The notes beneath the pieces were generated by a model. The model had not been told where the DNA came from. It did not search any database and worked only from the letters and a program-made list of their open reading frames with translations. Positions 52,952 to 61,091 of a DNA stretch of 64,000 nt are shown here, one piece after another. The DNA is taken from NCBI GenBank assembly GCA_020636075.1, contig JACJYO010000004.1, forward strand, positions 434,001 to 498,000, in the 5' to 3' direction. Position numbers and translations under genes: made by a program. This stretch comes from Lewinellaceae bacterium. GTDB lineage: Bacteria; Bacteroidota; Bacteroidia; Chitinophagales; Saprospiraceae. Numbering within the stretch: position 1 is the stretch's first letter; the number at the start of each line of letters is the position of its first letter.

Positions 52952-54163
52952 TCAGCCCACCGGTTCACCGGTGGGAAACGTATATAAAAGCGCCAATTCC
53001 CGAGCCGCCAAATACCCCTCCAGCCCTTCCTGCTCCAGTGCAAGCAAGGCTTCAAAACTCCCGTTGGTTTCCACCCAGTGGCGCAGTTGATCGGTGCCAT
53101 TGAGCAGGTCGATGGGGAGCAGGATTTCTTCATATTCGAAAGGCGGTTGCCGCCATTGGAACGCGGGGCCAAGCGTTTGGTACCATTCGCGGAGCAGCAG
53201 CTGTCCGGTTTGCCAGGGTTTGAAGGTTCGGCGGTCGTGGATGTGCAGTTGGAAACCGCCGCATACCGCGTCCTGGTGTTTATCGAACGTGGGTTGAAAA
53301 TACAGCGGGCGGAGGCTGAAGCCTTCCAGTTGGTATTTTTGAAAAAGTGCTTCCAAGTGCGGCAGGAGCGCATGTGGTTGTAAATCCGGATGTCCGAACA
53401 GTTCGAAGGGGCGGGTCGTGCCGCGACCTTCCGAGAGGTTGGTGCCTTCCAGGACAACCGTGGCCGGGAAAACCTGCGCTGTTTTGATGTGCGGCATATT
53501 GGGTGATGGAAACACCCAGGGGAGTTGGGTTTCGTTGAAATACATGTCCCGCTTCCAGCCCTGCATGGGAATAACCTCGAGCACAGCCTCGATCCCCCAT
53601 TGTTGGACGGCCATGCGCGCCAGTTCCCCGATTGTCAGGCCGTGGCGCATGGGGAGCGGGTGCAGACCGATAAACGATTTAAATCGGAGGTCGAGCATAT
53701 TGCCTTCCACGTTGAGGCCATTGAGCGGATTGGGGCGGTCGAGCACCAGCACTTCGATGCCAAGTTTTCCACAGGCTTCAATCAACAGCGTCATGGTGTA
53801 CACAAACGTGTAGGCCCGGCACCCGACATCTTGCAGGTCAATAATAACCTGGTCGATCCCTTCCAGCATGGCGGGCGTGGGCGTGCGGGTTTCGGAATAG
53901 AGGCTGTACACCGGCAATTGAAAATAAGGATGGATGAAATGATCGGACTCGATCATATTGTCCTGCGCTTCCGCAAACAGGCCGTGTTGCGGCGAGAACA
54001 CCGCTTTGAGCCGGTTCCCAAACAAATTTTTCAGCAGGGCAAGCCCTTCGCGACAGTGCTGGTCTACCGACGCGTTGTGGCACAGGTAGGCAATGTTTCC
54101 CGTACATTTTTGTTGCAACGCAGGCTCGGTGAGCAGGCGGTCTAATCCGGTTAAAGTAGGCAT
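52952..54163 (-). CDS. DUF1343 family hydrolase (NamZ-like exo-beta-N-acetylmuramidase)
   Basis: A 403-residue protein beginning MPTLTGLDRLL at 54163; an in-frame extension to 54193 would start with a rare TTG. DUF1343 landmarks are VFSPQHGLF, DLQDVGCRAYTFVYTM, PNPLNG and EGTNLSEGRGTTRPFE. Characterised NamZ enzymes remove terminal MurNAc residues from peptidoglycan fragments. No signal peptide is seen, so this copy may be cytoplasmic, in wall recycling. Confidence 0.85.
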   Translation of the reverse strand: MPTLTGLDRLLTEPALQQKCTGNIAYLCHNASVDQHCREGLALLKNLFGNRLKAVFSPQHGLFAEAQDNMIESDHFIHPYFQLPVYSLYSETRTPTPAMLEGIDQVIIDLQDVGCRAYTFVYTMTLLIEACGKLGIEVLVLDRPNPLNGLNVEGNMLDLRFKSFIGLHPLPMRHGLTIGELARMAVQQWGIEAVLEVIPMQGWKRDMYFNETQLPWVFPSPNMPHIKTAQVFPATVVLEGTNLSEGRGTTRPFELFGHPDLQPHALLPHLEALFQKYQLEGFSLRPLYFQPTFDKHQDAVCGGFQLHIHDRRTFKPWQTGQLLLREWYQTLGPAFQWRQPPFEYEEILLPIDLLNGTDQLRHWVETNGSFEALLALEQEGLEGYLAARELALLYTFPTGEPVG

Positions 54164-54224
54164 GGCAGCAAGCGGACGTAATTTTTTTACCAATTTTTAT
54201 TGAAAACAAATATCCCGTTTAAGA

Positions 54225-54273
54225 AAGTTTCATGCATTTGAACGGTCAAATTGGAGATTTTAAATTGGAAAAG
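54225..54273. repeat. TTTCAAATTT-type repeat, half copy
   Basis: The stretch GTTTCATGCATTTGAAC...TTGGAAAAG resembles the right arm of the element at 52892, including the preceding GTTTCATG. It has no visible left arm. Confidence 0.4.
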
Positions 54274-54370
54274 TAAGTGTTTGGCGGGTTAATATTTCAG
54301 GTTGATGGCGGCGTTGTTTTTCCCCTGAAAACGTGCTTGAAAATTAAACGAAGCCTATCTGCCCAATTTT

Positions 54371-54378
54371 TATTTTTG
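54371..54378 (+). promoter_or_regulatory. Putative -7 promoter box of amtB
   Basis: TATTTTTG, an exact TAnnTTTG match, 32 bases before the start. No -33 TTG at the standard distance. Confidence 0.45.
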
Positions 54379-54410
54379 CCAGACAATCATAACGATCAAC
54401 CACACTACCC

Positions 54411-55760
54411 ATGAAAAGTCTCAAGGACAGACTAAAAAACAACAGCCGGAACATTTCCATCAGTATTTTCATCATTTTCATCACCCTGTCTACCCTGTCG
54501 GCCTTTTACCCGTCGGAGCATCCGGAGGGTGGAACGTTTGATGCCGGTACTATTGCTTTTATGCTTTCGGCTTCCGGCCTGGTATTGTTGATGACACCGG
54601 GCCTTTCGTTTTTTTATGGCGGTATGGTCAATGCGCGCAGCATCATTTCCACGATGCTGCAAAGTTTTGTGGCGCTGGGTATTGTGTCGTTGCTCTGGTA
54701 TGTGGTTGGGTTTAGCCTGGCTTTTGGCGATGATATTTATGGCGTCATCGGCAATCCGGGTACTTTTTTATTTTTCGACGGCGTAGGTCTGGCTGCGCAC
54801 GGTCGAATGGCTACGGGGCTGCCGTTTGTGTTGTTTGCAGCCTTCCAGTTGAAATTTGCCATCATCACGCCGGCGCTTATTACCGGATCTTTTGCCGAAC
54901 GCGTTCGGTTTTGGGGCTATGTGATCTTTGTTTGCCTGTTTTCGTTGCTGATCTATTGTCCGTTGGCGCACATGACCTGGCACCCCGACGGCTTGTTTTT
55001 TAAAATGGGCGTCCTGGATTTTGCCGGAGGCACGGTGGTGCATATTTCGGCGGGATTTGCCGCCTTGGCCGGAGCCATGTTCCTGGGGCGTCGCAAGTCG
55101 CATATCGAACAAAAAGGCCATACTACCGTGAATGTACCCTACGTCATTTTAGGCACCGGCTTGCTCTGGTTCGGTTGGTTTGGCTTCAATGCCGGCAGCG
55201 CCCTTGAGTCGAACAGCCTGGCCGTGCTTGCCTTTATTAACACCAACCTGGCCTCCGCTTCGGCTATGCTGGCGTGGATGTTGTTCGACATTGTGCGCGG
55301 CAAAAAAGTATCGGCAGTGGGCGCCTGCGTGGCGGCAGTCGTTGGTCTGGTGGCTATTACACCGGCGGCCGGATATGTCAGTTTTGGCAGCAGCCTGTTT
55401 ATCGGTGTGGTCGCCGCTATCGTTTGTAATCTGGCAGTGCACTGGAAAACAAAATCCGACCTCGACGACACGCTGGACGTTTTTCCCTGCCACGGTGTCG
55501 GCGGGATTGTCGGCATGCTGCTCACCGCAGTTTTTGCTACTGAGGGCGGCCTGATCACCGGCCAAACCACCTTGTTCCTGCATCATTTGCTTGCGCTGGT
55601 GCTGGTTAGTGCCTTCACCTTTTTTGGCTCTTACCTGCTTTACAAGTTGGTGGCAACATTTACACCGCTTCGCGTGACGGAGGAAGAAGAAGCCATGGGT
55701 TTGGATATTTCTCAACACGAGGAATCAGTGTTTCTACAGGGTAAAAGTTTTTCGCGGTAA
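54411..55760 (+). CDS. amtB: Ammonium transporter
   Basis: A 449-residue AmtB/Rh-family channel with an N-terminal signal-like helix and about eleven membrane helices. The twin histidines of the pore are present (AHMTWHP, H of the first; PCHGVGG, the second), as is the periplasmic-side F-rich entrance. It carries ammonium into the cell. No glnK partner gene lies beside it. Confidence 0.93.
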   Translation: MKSLKDRLKNNSRNISISIFIIFITLSTLSAFYPSEHPEGGTFDAGTIAFMLSASGLVLLMTPGLSFFYGGMVNARSIISTMLQSFVALGIVSLLWYVVGFSLAFGDDIYGVIGNPGTFLFFDGVGLAAHGRMATGLPFVLFAAFQLKFAIITPALITGSFAERVRFWGYVIFVCLFSLLIYCPLAHMTWHPDGLFFKMGVLDFAGGTVVHISAGFAALAGAMFLGRRKSHIEQKGHTTVNVPYVILGTGLLWFGWFGFNAGSALESNSLAVLAFINTNLASASAMLAWMLFDIVRGKKVSAVGACVAAVVGLVAITPAAGYVSFGSSLFIGVVAAIVCNLAVHWKTKSDLDDTLDVFPCHGVGGIVGMLLTAVFATEGGLITGQTTLFLHHLLALVLVSAFTFFGSYLLYKLVATFTPLRVTEEEEAMGLDISQHEESVFLQGKSFSR

Positions 55761-55991
55761 CTGTTTCCAAAGCGTTTTTGCTGCACCGGCAGTTTGGCAA
55801 CCTGACATCCCGGGTATGCATCTGAATTGGTTTGTTAATTTTTTAAAACAACAAAAAGTTTATAAAATTACATTTTTGTTTTAAAAATACACATCTTTGC
55901 TTCCTGTTAAGTTCAGGTTCATTATTCGACCTTTTTTTTAAAACAAAAAACTGCACTGCACCACCTTCTAGCCTGTAATTTTTTTATCCTT

Positions 55992-57698
55992 ATGCAAAAA
56001 CTATCCTTCTCCATTGACATCAATGCCCCCAATACCCGCGTATGGAAAACCCTTTGGAACGACGTCAGTTACCGCCAGTGGACGGCGGTTTTCCACGAAG
56101 GCTCTCATGCCCAAAGCGACTGGAAAGAAGGCAGCAAAATCCTGTTCCTTGGACCCAACGGCGATGGTATGTCGAGCCGTATTGCCCGGCTTATTCCAAA
56201 CGAATTCATGTCATTTGAGCACCTTGGAGAGATCAAAAACGGGGTGGAAGACTTGTCCAAAGACTGGGCCGGAGCACTCGAAAACTACCGCCTCCGGCCA
56301 ACGGATTCCGGCACCGAGCTGACCGTTGAAATTGATATGGACGACAACTTTGCCGAATATTTTCAGAGTACTTTCCCGAAGGCGCTTGCAAGCGTAAAGG
56401 CACTTGCCGAGGCACAGGCAATCACTCCGTTTCTTTGGTTTGACCAGCAGGCGGAAGAAGCTGCCGGTTTTTACGTATCTGTTTTTAAAAATTCGACTAT
56501 CGGCAATGTAACGCGCAATGGTGCGGCAGTGATAGCCATCGATTTTTCACTGGGCGGGCAGCAGTTTAGCGCCCTTAACGGCGGCCCGCACTTTAAATTC
56601 AACCCCGCTGTTTCATTTTACACCGTTTTTGAAACCGGGGAAGAACTGGATGCTGCCTGGCAAAAACTGTCGGACGGCGGGTCGGCGCTGATGCCATTGG
56701 GGGAATATCCCTGGAATAAAAAATACGGTTGGCTGCAAGACCGTTACGGACTGTCGTGGCAACTGGCCCTGGGCAAGATCAGCGAAATCGGGCAACGCAT
56801 CACGCCAGCCCTGATGTTCACCGGCGACCAGCAAGGCCGGGCGGAGGAAGCCATTGAGCGTTACAGCGCAACTTTTAAAAATTCAGCCACAAAACTGGTG
56901 GCTCGCTACGAAGACGGCGATGGCGATCCGGCTGTGGGAACCGTGAAACACGCACAGTTTCGCCTTGATGGAAATATGTTCATCGCTATGGATAGCAGCA
57001 TCATGCACGGATTTGGCTTCAATGAAGCGGTGTCGTTTTTCGTGCACTGTACCGACCAACAGGAGGTGGATTACTACTGGGAAAAACTTACCGCCGACGG
57101 CGGGACGGAAGGCCAGTGCGGCTGGCTGAAGGATACTTTCGGGGTGTCGTGGCAGATCGTCCCGGATGCCCTGCTCAAGTTGCTCTCCGATCCCGACCCT
57201 GCACGGGCGCAACGCGCCATGGGCGCCATGATGCAAATGCAAAAGATCGATATTGCACAACTCCACAAGGCCGCCGATAACGAATCTAAAACCATTATTA
57301 CCATACAAACAACCGTGGCTGCTCCCCTGGAAAAAGTGTGGGATTGTTGGACGAAACCCGAACATGTGATGCATTGGAACAATGCTTCGGACGACTGGCA
57401 TACGCCCCGGGCAGAAAATGACTTGCGACCGGGTGGTACGTTCAGTTATCGCATGGAAGCCCGCGACGGCAGTGCAGGCTTCGACTTTGGAGGCACCTAT
57501 AGCCGGGTGGAAGCGCCCCAACGTATCGAATACGCCATCGGTGACGGCCGGCGGGTGCAGGTTACCTTTTCTGAAACCGATGCCGGTACCTTCGTGATGG
57601 AAAGTTTTGAGGCTGAAACCATGCACCCGGTGGAAATGCAGCGGGATGGCTGGCAAGCAATTTTGGAGAATTTTAAGCGGTATGCGGAGGGGAAGTAG
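55992..57698 (+). CDS. Four-domain fusion: SRPBCC - VOC - VOC - SRPBCC (AHSA1-like)
   Basis: A 568-residue protein. Residues 1-140 form an SRPBCC/START-like domain (INAPNTRVWKTLWND). Two VOC or 3-demethylubiquinone-methyltransferase-like domains follow (about 142-265 with PFLWFDQQAEEAAGFY; about 270-395 with PALMFTGDQQGRAEEA). A second SRPBCC/AHSA1 domain closes it (about 430-567; TTVAAPLEKVWDCWTKPEHVMHW). These domains usually occur as separate proteins encoded side by side. The fusion suggests they bind the same hydrophobic ligand; function unknown. Confidence 0.85.
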   Translation: MQKLSFSIDINAPNTRVWKTLWNDVSYRQWTAVFHEGSHAQSDWKEGSKILFLGPNGDGMSSRIARLIPNEFMSFEHLGEIKNGVEDLSKDWAGALENYRLRPTDSGTELTVEIDMDDNFAEYFQSTFPKALASVKALAEAQAITPFLWFDQQAEEAAGFYVSVFKNSTIGNVTRNGAAVIAIDFSLGGQQFSALNGGPHFKFNPAVSFYTVFETGEELDAAWQKLSDGGSALMPLGEYPWNKKYGWLQDRYGLSWQLALGKISEIGQRITPALMFTGDQQGRAEEAIERYSATFKNSATKLVARYEDGDGDPAVGTVKHAQFRLDGNMFIAMDSSIMHGFGFNEAVSFFVHCTDQQEVDYYWEKLTADGGTEGQCGWLKDTFGVSWQIVPDALLKLLSDPDPARAQRAMGAMMQMQKIDIAQLHKAADNESKTIITIQTTVAAPLEKVWDCWTKPEHVMHWNNASDDWHTPRAENDLRPGGTFSYRMEARDGSAGFDFGGTYSRVEAPQRIEYAIGDGRRVQVTFSETDAGTFVMESFEAETMHPVEMQRDGWQAILENFKRYAEGK

Positions 57699-57780
57699 TT
57701 CCCCTTTAGGCTCCTTTAGTTCAATAGAATTTTCAAGGTTTACCTATAAAAAATGCCTAATTTTGGAAAAATTTCTTGCA

Positions 57781-58026
57781 ATGGAGTTCAAGCATATTAT
57801 TTCCAACCCAGCTATTTTAGGTGGTAAACCGGTCGTTCGCGGAAGCCGCATTAGCGTGCAATTGATTTTGGAATGGTTGGCTTCCGGGGCAACTATTCAA
57901 GACATTGTGCTGAAATACCCACATTTGACAGAAGACGGTGTTCGGGAGGCGATTTTATATGCTTCTCATTTTTTAGACAACGAAATCCTTATCGAAGTAG
58001 AATCCCCGCTTCATGAAAATAAGTGA
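57781..58026 (+). CDS. DUF433 family protein (antitoxin-like, VapB-type)
   Basis: An 81-residue protein. NPAILGGKPVVRGSRISVQLILEWLASG and the later YPHLTEDGVREAILYA are typical of DUF433, an HTH family that usually pairs with a DUF5615 PIN-like toxin directly downstream. The ATG at 57781 is the correct start; upstream in-frame codons from 57607 overlap the previous gene. The downstream frame (58013-58075) overlaps the stop but ends after 20 codons, inside the palindromic element, so no toxin is intact. Confidence 0.85.
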   Translation: MEFKHIISNPAILGGKPVVRGSRISVQLILEWLASGATIQDIVLKYPHLTEDGVREAILYASHFLDNEILIEVESPLHENK

Positions 58027-58075
58027 CTTCCCACGCACTACCGGACATTTTTCTCGCAGATTTTACACAGATTAG
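58013..58075 (+). pseudogene. Possible remnant of a toxin reading frame interrupted by the palindromic element
   Basis: A 20-codon frame starts at an ATG that overlaps the antitoxin stop, as in many toxin-antitoxin operons. It stops at TAG inside the 122-bp palindromic element (58037 onward). The sequence is too short to recognise any family. Remnant status is inference from position. Confidence 0.3.
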
Positions 58076-58158
58076 TTTGCACAGATTTTACACAGAAAAT
58101 TCTGCGTGAAATCTGCGTGATTTTCTGTGTGAAATCTGCGAGAAAAATGTCCGGTAGT
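58037..58158. repeat. 122-bp palindromic element, copy B
   Basis: Outer arms are perfect over at least 27 bases (ACTACCGGACATTTTTCTCG and its complement). The inner units CAGATTTTACACAG and their complements match the element at 37409-37526 almost throughout. It lies just behind the DUF433 gene and interrupts the frame that starts there. Confidence 0.82.
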
Positions 58159-58229
58159 ATGGACTTTCCGTTACTTAAGGATGAAAATATTGACCCTGAT
58201 TTATCTATTCCCCGGGCGCGGCGCCAATA

Positions 58230-59432
58230 CTAATCTGCAACAACAACCCTTGCAAGGCCATTTCTAAAATTCCAACATTGTTGGAACGGCGGGGCGATCA
58301 GGGCTCCGGTTTTATTGATAAAACCATTTTTCCCATCTTCAAACTCAACATATGCAACGCCGCCTTTAAAATTCAGGGCCGACTTGTAAACAGGTTCAAC
58401 TACAATATTGCCCTGCTTATTTATGAACCCAAACTTTCCGTCAATCTTGACAACGGATAATCCCTCCTGGAACCCGTAGCGCCAATCAGGATCAAACGAA
58501 AATGGAATGACCACCTCATTCTTTCTGTTTATAAATCCGATTTTACCTTCTTTTTGAACAGGCGCTAAATTTTCGGAAAACTTGGTTGCGCCCTCGTATT
58601 CAAATGGAATAACGATCGTATTTGCAGTGTCTATAAATCCCCATTTGCCTCCCATTTTTGCTGCAACCAATCCCTCTGTAAAATCCCATTTTAATTCATC
58701 ATATTCCAATGGGATAACCTCTATGCCTTTATTATTTACAAAGCCCTGCTTTCTGTTCTTTGATACCCAGCATAAACCCTGTGAAAAGTACCCGGCAAGT
58801 CCTGTATACTCCGGTTGGATCAGCACTGTACCATCAATATGGATCAGGCCCAACTTGGATGGTTTGGTACCCGAAGGCAGGCTGTCTTGAAAGCCTTTGA
58901 ATATCAGCGCTGATTCGAAAACAGGGTTGTAGGTCAAAATAACGTTGTTGTCAAAAACCGGTTCCCCAAGCGCGTCGATCAACAACCAGGTACCGTCTTT
59001 ATTTACCGCGGCGTATCCTTCATTAAAAAAACCTGCTGATTGATAGATAAGTGGAATAACAATTTCTCCCTCAGGGTTTATGTATCCCCATTTTCCGTCT
59101 TTCAGCGCCAGCCCCAATTCGTTGTTATACCAGTATGTTTGATCAAATTGAGGAAATAATCGCTCTTGGCCGTTTTTATCGATATAGCCGCAAACACTGT
59201 CTTTTACAATATTGGCTCTGTTTTCGAAAAAATCGCTGCCGTGGGAATACTGTGGTTCTATAATAAATTTACCCGTTGGGTCGATATACCCAAACCTGGC
59301 TGTGCTGTCTTTCGATGTCGAAAGCCCAAGCATAAAATCCAGATGGTCAACCTGAAATATCGTTAGCTGAGACTGCGACCAAATAGAAACGGTTGTGAAA
59401 AGGAGGCAAAATGCAATGGATAGGTTTTTCAT
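58230..59432 (-). CDS. WG repeat-containing protein, secreted
   Basis: A 400-residue protein with a signal peptide (ending IWSQ) and about eight WG-type repeats (GYIDPTGKFIIEPQYS; WGYINPEGEIVIPLIYQ; WGFIDTANTIVIPFEYE and others). Repeats of this type form propeller-like or extended surface structures of unknown function. It ends about 70 bases after the palindromic element; no neighbour suggests its role. Confidence 0.88.
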   Translation of the reverse strand: MKNLSIAFCLLFTTVSIWSQSQLTIFQVDHLDFMLGLSTSKDSTARFGYIDPTGKFIIEPQYSHGSDFFENRANIVKDSVCGYIDKNGQERLFPQFDQTYWYNNELGLALKDGKWGYINPEGEIVIPLIYQSAGFFNEGYAAVNKDGTWLLIDALGEPVFDNNVILTYNPVFESALIFKGFQDSLPSGTKPSKLGLIHIDGTVLIQPEYTGLAGYFSQGLCWVSKNRKQGFVNNKGIEVIPLEYDELKWDFTEGLVAAKMGGKWGFIDTANTIVIPFEYEGATKFSENLAPVQKEGKIGFINRKNEVVIPFSFDPDWRYGFQEGLSVVKIDGKFGFINKQGNIVVEPVYKSALNFKGGVAYVEFEDGKNGFINKTGALIAPPFQQCWNFRNGLARVVVAD

Positions 59433-59512
59433 GTTAAATTATTGAATTAGGTTTAGAGTTTTCCTCTTTGAGGAAGAGGATATGAGTTATAAAATTGAGA
59501 TTACACTGGTTT

Positions 59513-60916
59513 TCACCTCCCCCGCGTCCACCAAAAATAAAACGGTACCCCGGTCAGCATCAGCACCACCCCCAACCCGGCCTCGCGCGGGCTATTGATA
59601 CAGGTGATCACGATTAGCGCCACGCAAAACAAGACGAACAGTGCCGGCACGATCGGATACCCCCATACCCGGTAAGGTCGTTCTGTTTCCGGTTCCCGGA
59701 TGCGCATAACAAAAACGCCAAACGCCGTTGCGCCATAGAAGAAAAAGGCTGCGAAAATGAGCATGTCGGTTAGCTGATCAAAAGTACCAGACAAAACCAG
59801 CAGGCAGGCCCAAACGCCTTGCATCCAGAGTGCGGGGTTGGGCGTGTGGTATTTCGGGTGGATTTCTGCTGCACGTTTGAAAAACAAGCCGTCGCGGGCC
59901 ATGGCGTAATACACGCGGGGCGGCATGAGGATGGTTGCATTGGTGCAGCCCAGGGTTGTGATGAGGATGATGAGCGAAATCAGCGTAACCCCCGTAGGCC
60001 CGGCAAAGTACCGGATCACGGCAATCGCAGCGATCTCGTTTTGGTCTTGCTGTACACGGATGATCTCGTCGATGGGCATGACGTACAAGTAGGTGAAGTT
60101 CACCAGGGCATAGGCGCCCATGATGATCAGCAGGCCGGCGCCCAGGGCGAGTGGCAGGTTGCGGTGCGGGTTTTTGATCTCACCGCCCAGAAATCCCACC
60201 GTATTCCAGCCTTCATAAGCCCAAAAAGCAGCCAGTAACGCGGCAAAAAGGGCTTTGATAAAGGTGAAATCCGACCAGTCGCGGAGCACGAAGTTTACCG
60301 AAGGTGTCCGAAAATTCTCAAAACTTCCGCCACCGAAAAACAGCCCGGAAACTACAATCAACCCCAGGCTGAGGATCACAAAACGCGTGATCCAGGTACT
60401 CAGGCCCGCTCCGCCACGCAGACCCCGGGCATTCAGCATAGTTAGGGCTATTATGAGCAGCATGCACACGGCTTTCACGCCGGCGTTTTCGAAGGGTTTG
60501 AACACCAGAAACTCGATGTTTTCGATGGATTCCGGTAAATGCGGCAGCGGCACCATCGCATTGAGCGATTGCGTGAACACGTACGCAATGCCTGCAATAG
60601 CCCCGGTTTTGATCACGGCGAAGGTGGTCCAACCCCAAATGAAGGCCATGAATTTGCCATAGATTTTCCGGAAATACACATACTCGCCCCCGGAGTCGGC
60701 CAGCATGCCGGCTATCTCGGCATTACTCAGGGCGCCGCAAAGGCTGATGATGCCGGCTAATACCCAGGCAACCAACACCAGGTCGGGCGACATTAACTGC
60801 TCCGACATCGGGCCTACTTTTTTGTAGACCCCTGAACCAATGACCGAACTAACGACGAGAATGGTGGCAGCCCCCAAACTGAGGCTGCGGACGAGTTGAC
60901 CTTGTTGTTTCTCCAT
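59513..60916 (-). CDS. Amino acid permease (APC superfamily, LAT-like)
   Basis: A 467-residue transporter with about twelve membrane helices. The signature GSGVYKKVGP (family IGSGIF..P) occurs at residues 27-36, and AFIWGWTTFAVIKTGAIAGIAYVF, GYEGWNT and later helices fit the amino acid/polyamine antiporter family. A TACGTTTG -7 box lies just upstream (60924-60931, minus strand). The substrate is not predictable. Confidence 0.9.
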   Translation of the reverse strand: MEKQQGQLVRSLSLGAATILVVSSVIGSGVYKKVGPMSEQLMSPDLVLVAWVLAGIISLCGALSNAEIAGMLADSGGEYVYFRKIYGKFMAFIWGWTTFAVIKTGAIAGIAYVFTQSLNAMVPLPHLPESIENIEFLVFKPFENAGVKAVCMLLIIALTMLNARGLRGGAGLSTWITRFVILSLGLIVVSGLFFGGGSFENFRTPSVNFVLRDWSDFTFIKALFAALLAAFWAYEGWNTVGFLGGEIKNPHRNLPLALGAGLLIIMGAYALVNFTYLYVMPIDEIIRVQQDQNEIAAIAVIRYFAGPTGVTLISLIILITTLGCTNATILMPPRVYYAMARDGLFFKRAAEIHPKYHTPNPALWMQGVWACLLVLSGTFDQLTDMLIFAAFFFYGATAFGVFVMRIREPETERPYRVWGYPIVPALFVLFCVALIVITCINSPREAGLGVVLMLTGVPFYFWWTRGR

Positions 60917-60923
60917 GATCGAA

Positions 60924-60931
60924 CAAACGTA
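60924..60931 (-). promoter_or_regulatory. Putative -7 promoter box of the permease gene
   Basis: The minus strand reads TACGTTTG, an exact TAnnTTTG match, only about 8 bases before the start, which would imply an almost leaderless transcript. The -33 element is not obvious. Confidence 0.35.
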
Positions 60932-60954
60932 GCGAAGATTTTTGGAATTTATTC

Positions 60955-61068
60955 ACCACGGAGGCATGGAGCGCACGGAGGCATCTTACTCGTCCTACGA
61001 CTCGAAGTCGTAGGACGAGTGCCCGCATGAGCCGGCAGACATACGAGACATGGAGGCCACGGAGCGAA
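60955..61068. repeat. CACGGAGGC inverted repeat with an inner 15-bp hairpin
   Basis: Outer arms contain CCACGGAGGCATGGAG and, inverted, CATGGAGGCCACGGAG. The inner hairpin ACTCGTCCTACGACT (60988-61002) pairs perfectly with 61006-61020 around CGA. It lies between two co-oriented genes. Confidence 0.6.
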
Positions 61069-61091
61069 ACTGTTTTAATTGGCAAGGGCTA

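Noticed and set aside
57607..57780. Upstream extension of the DUF433 gene
   Set aside because: It lies within the preceding gene in another frame, and the family starts at the ATG at 57781.
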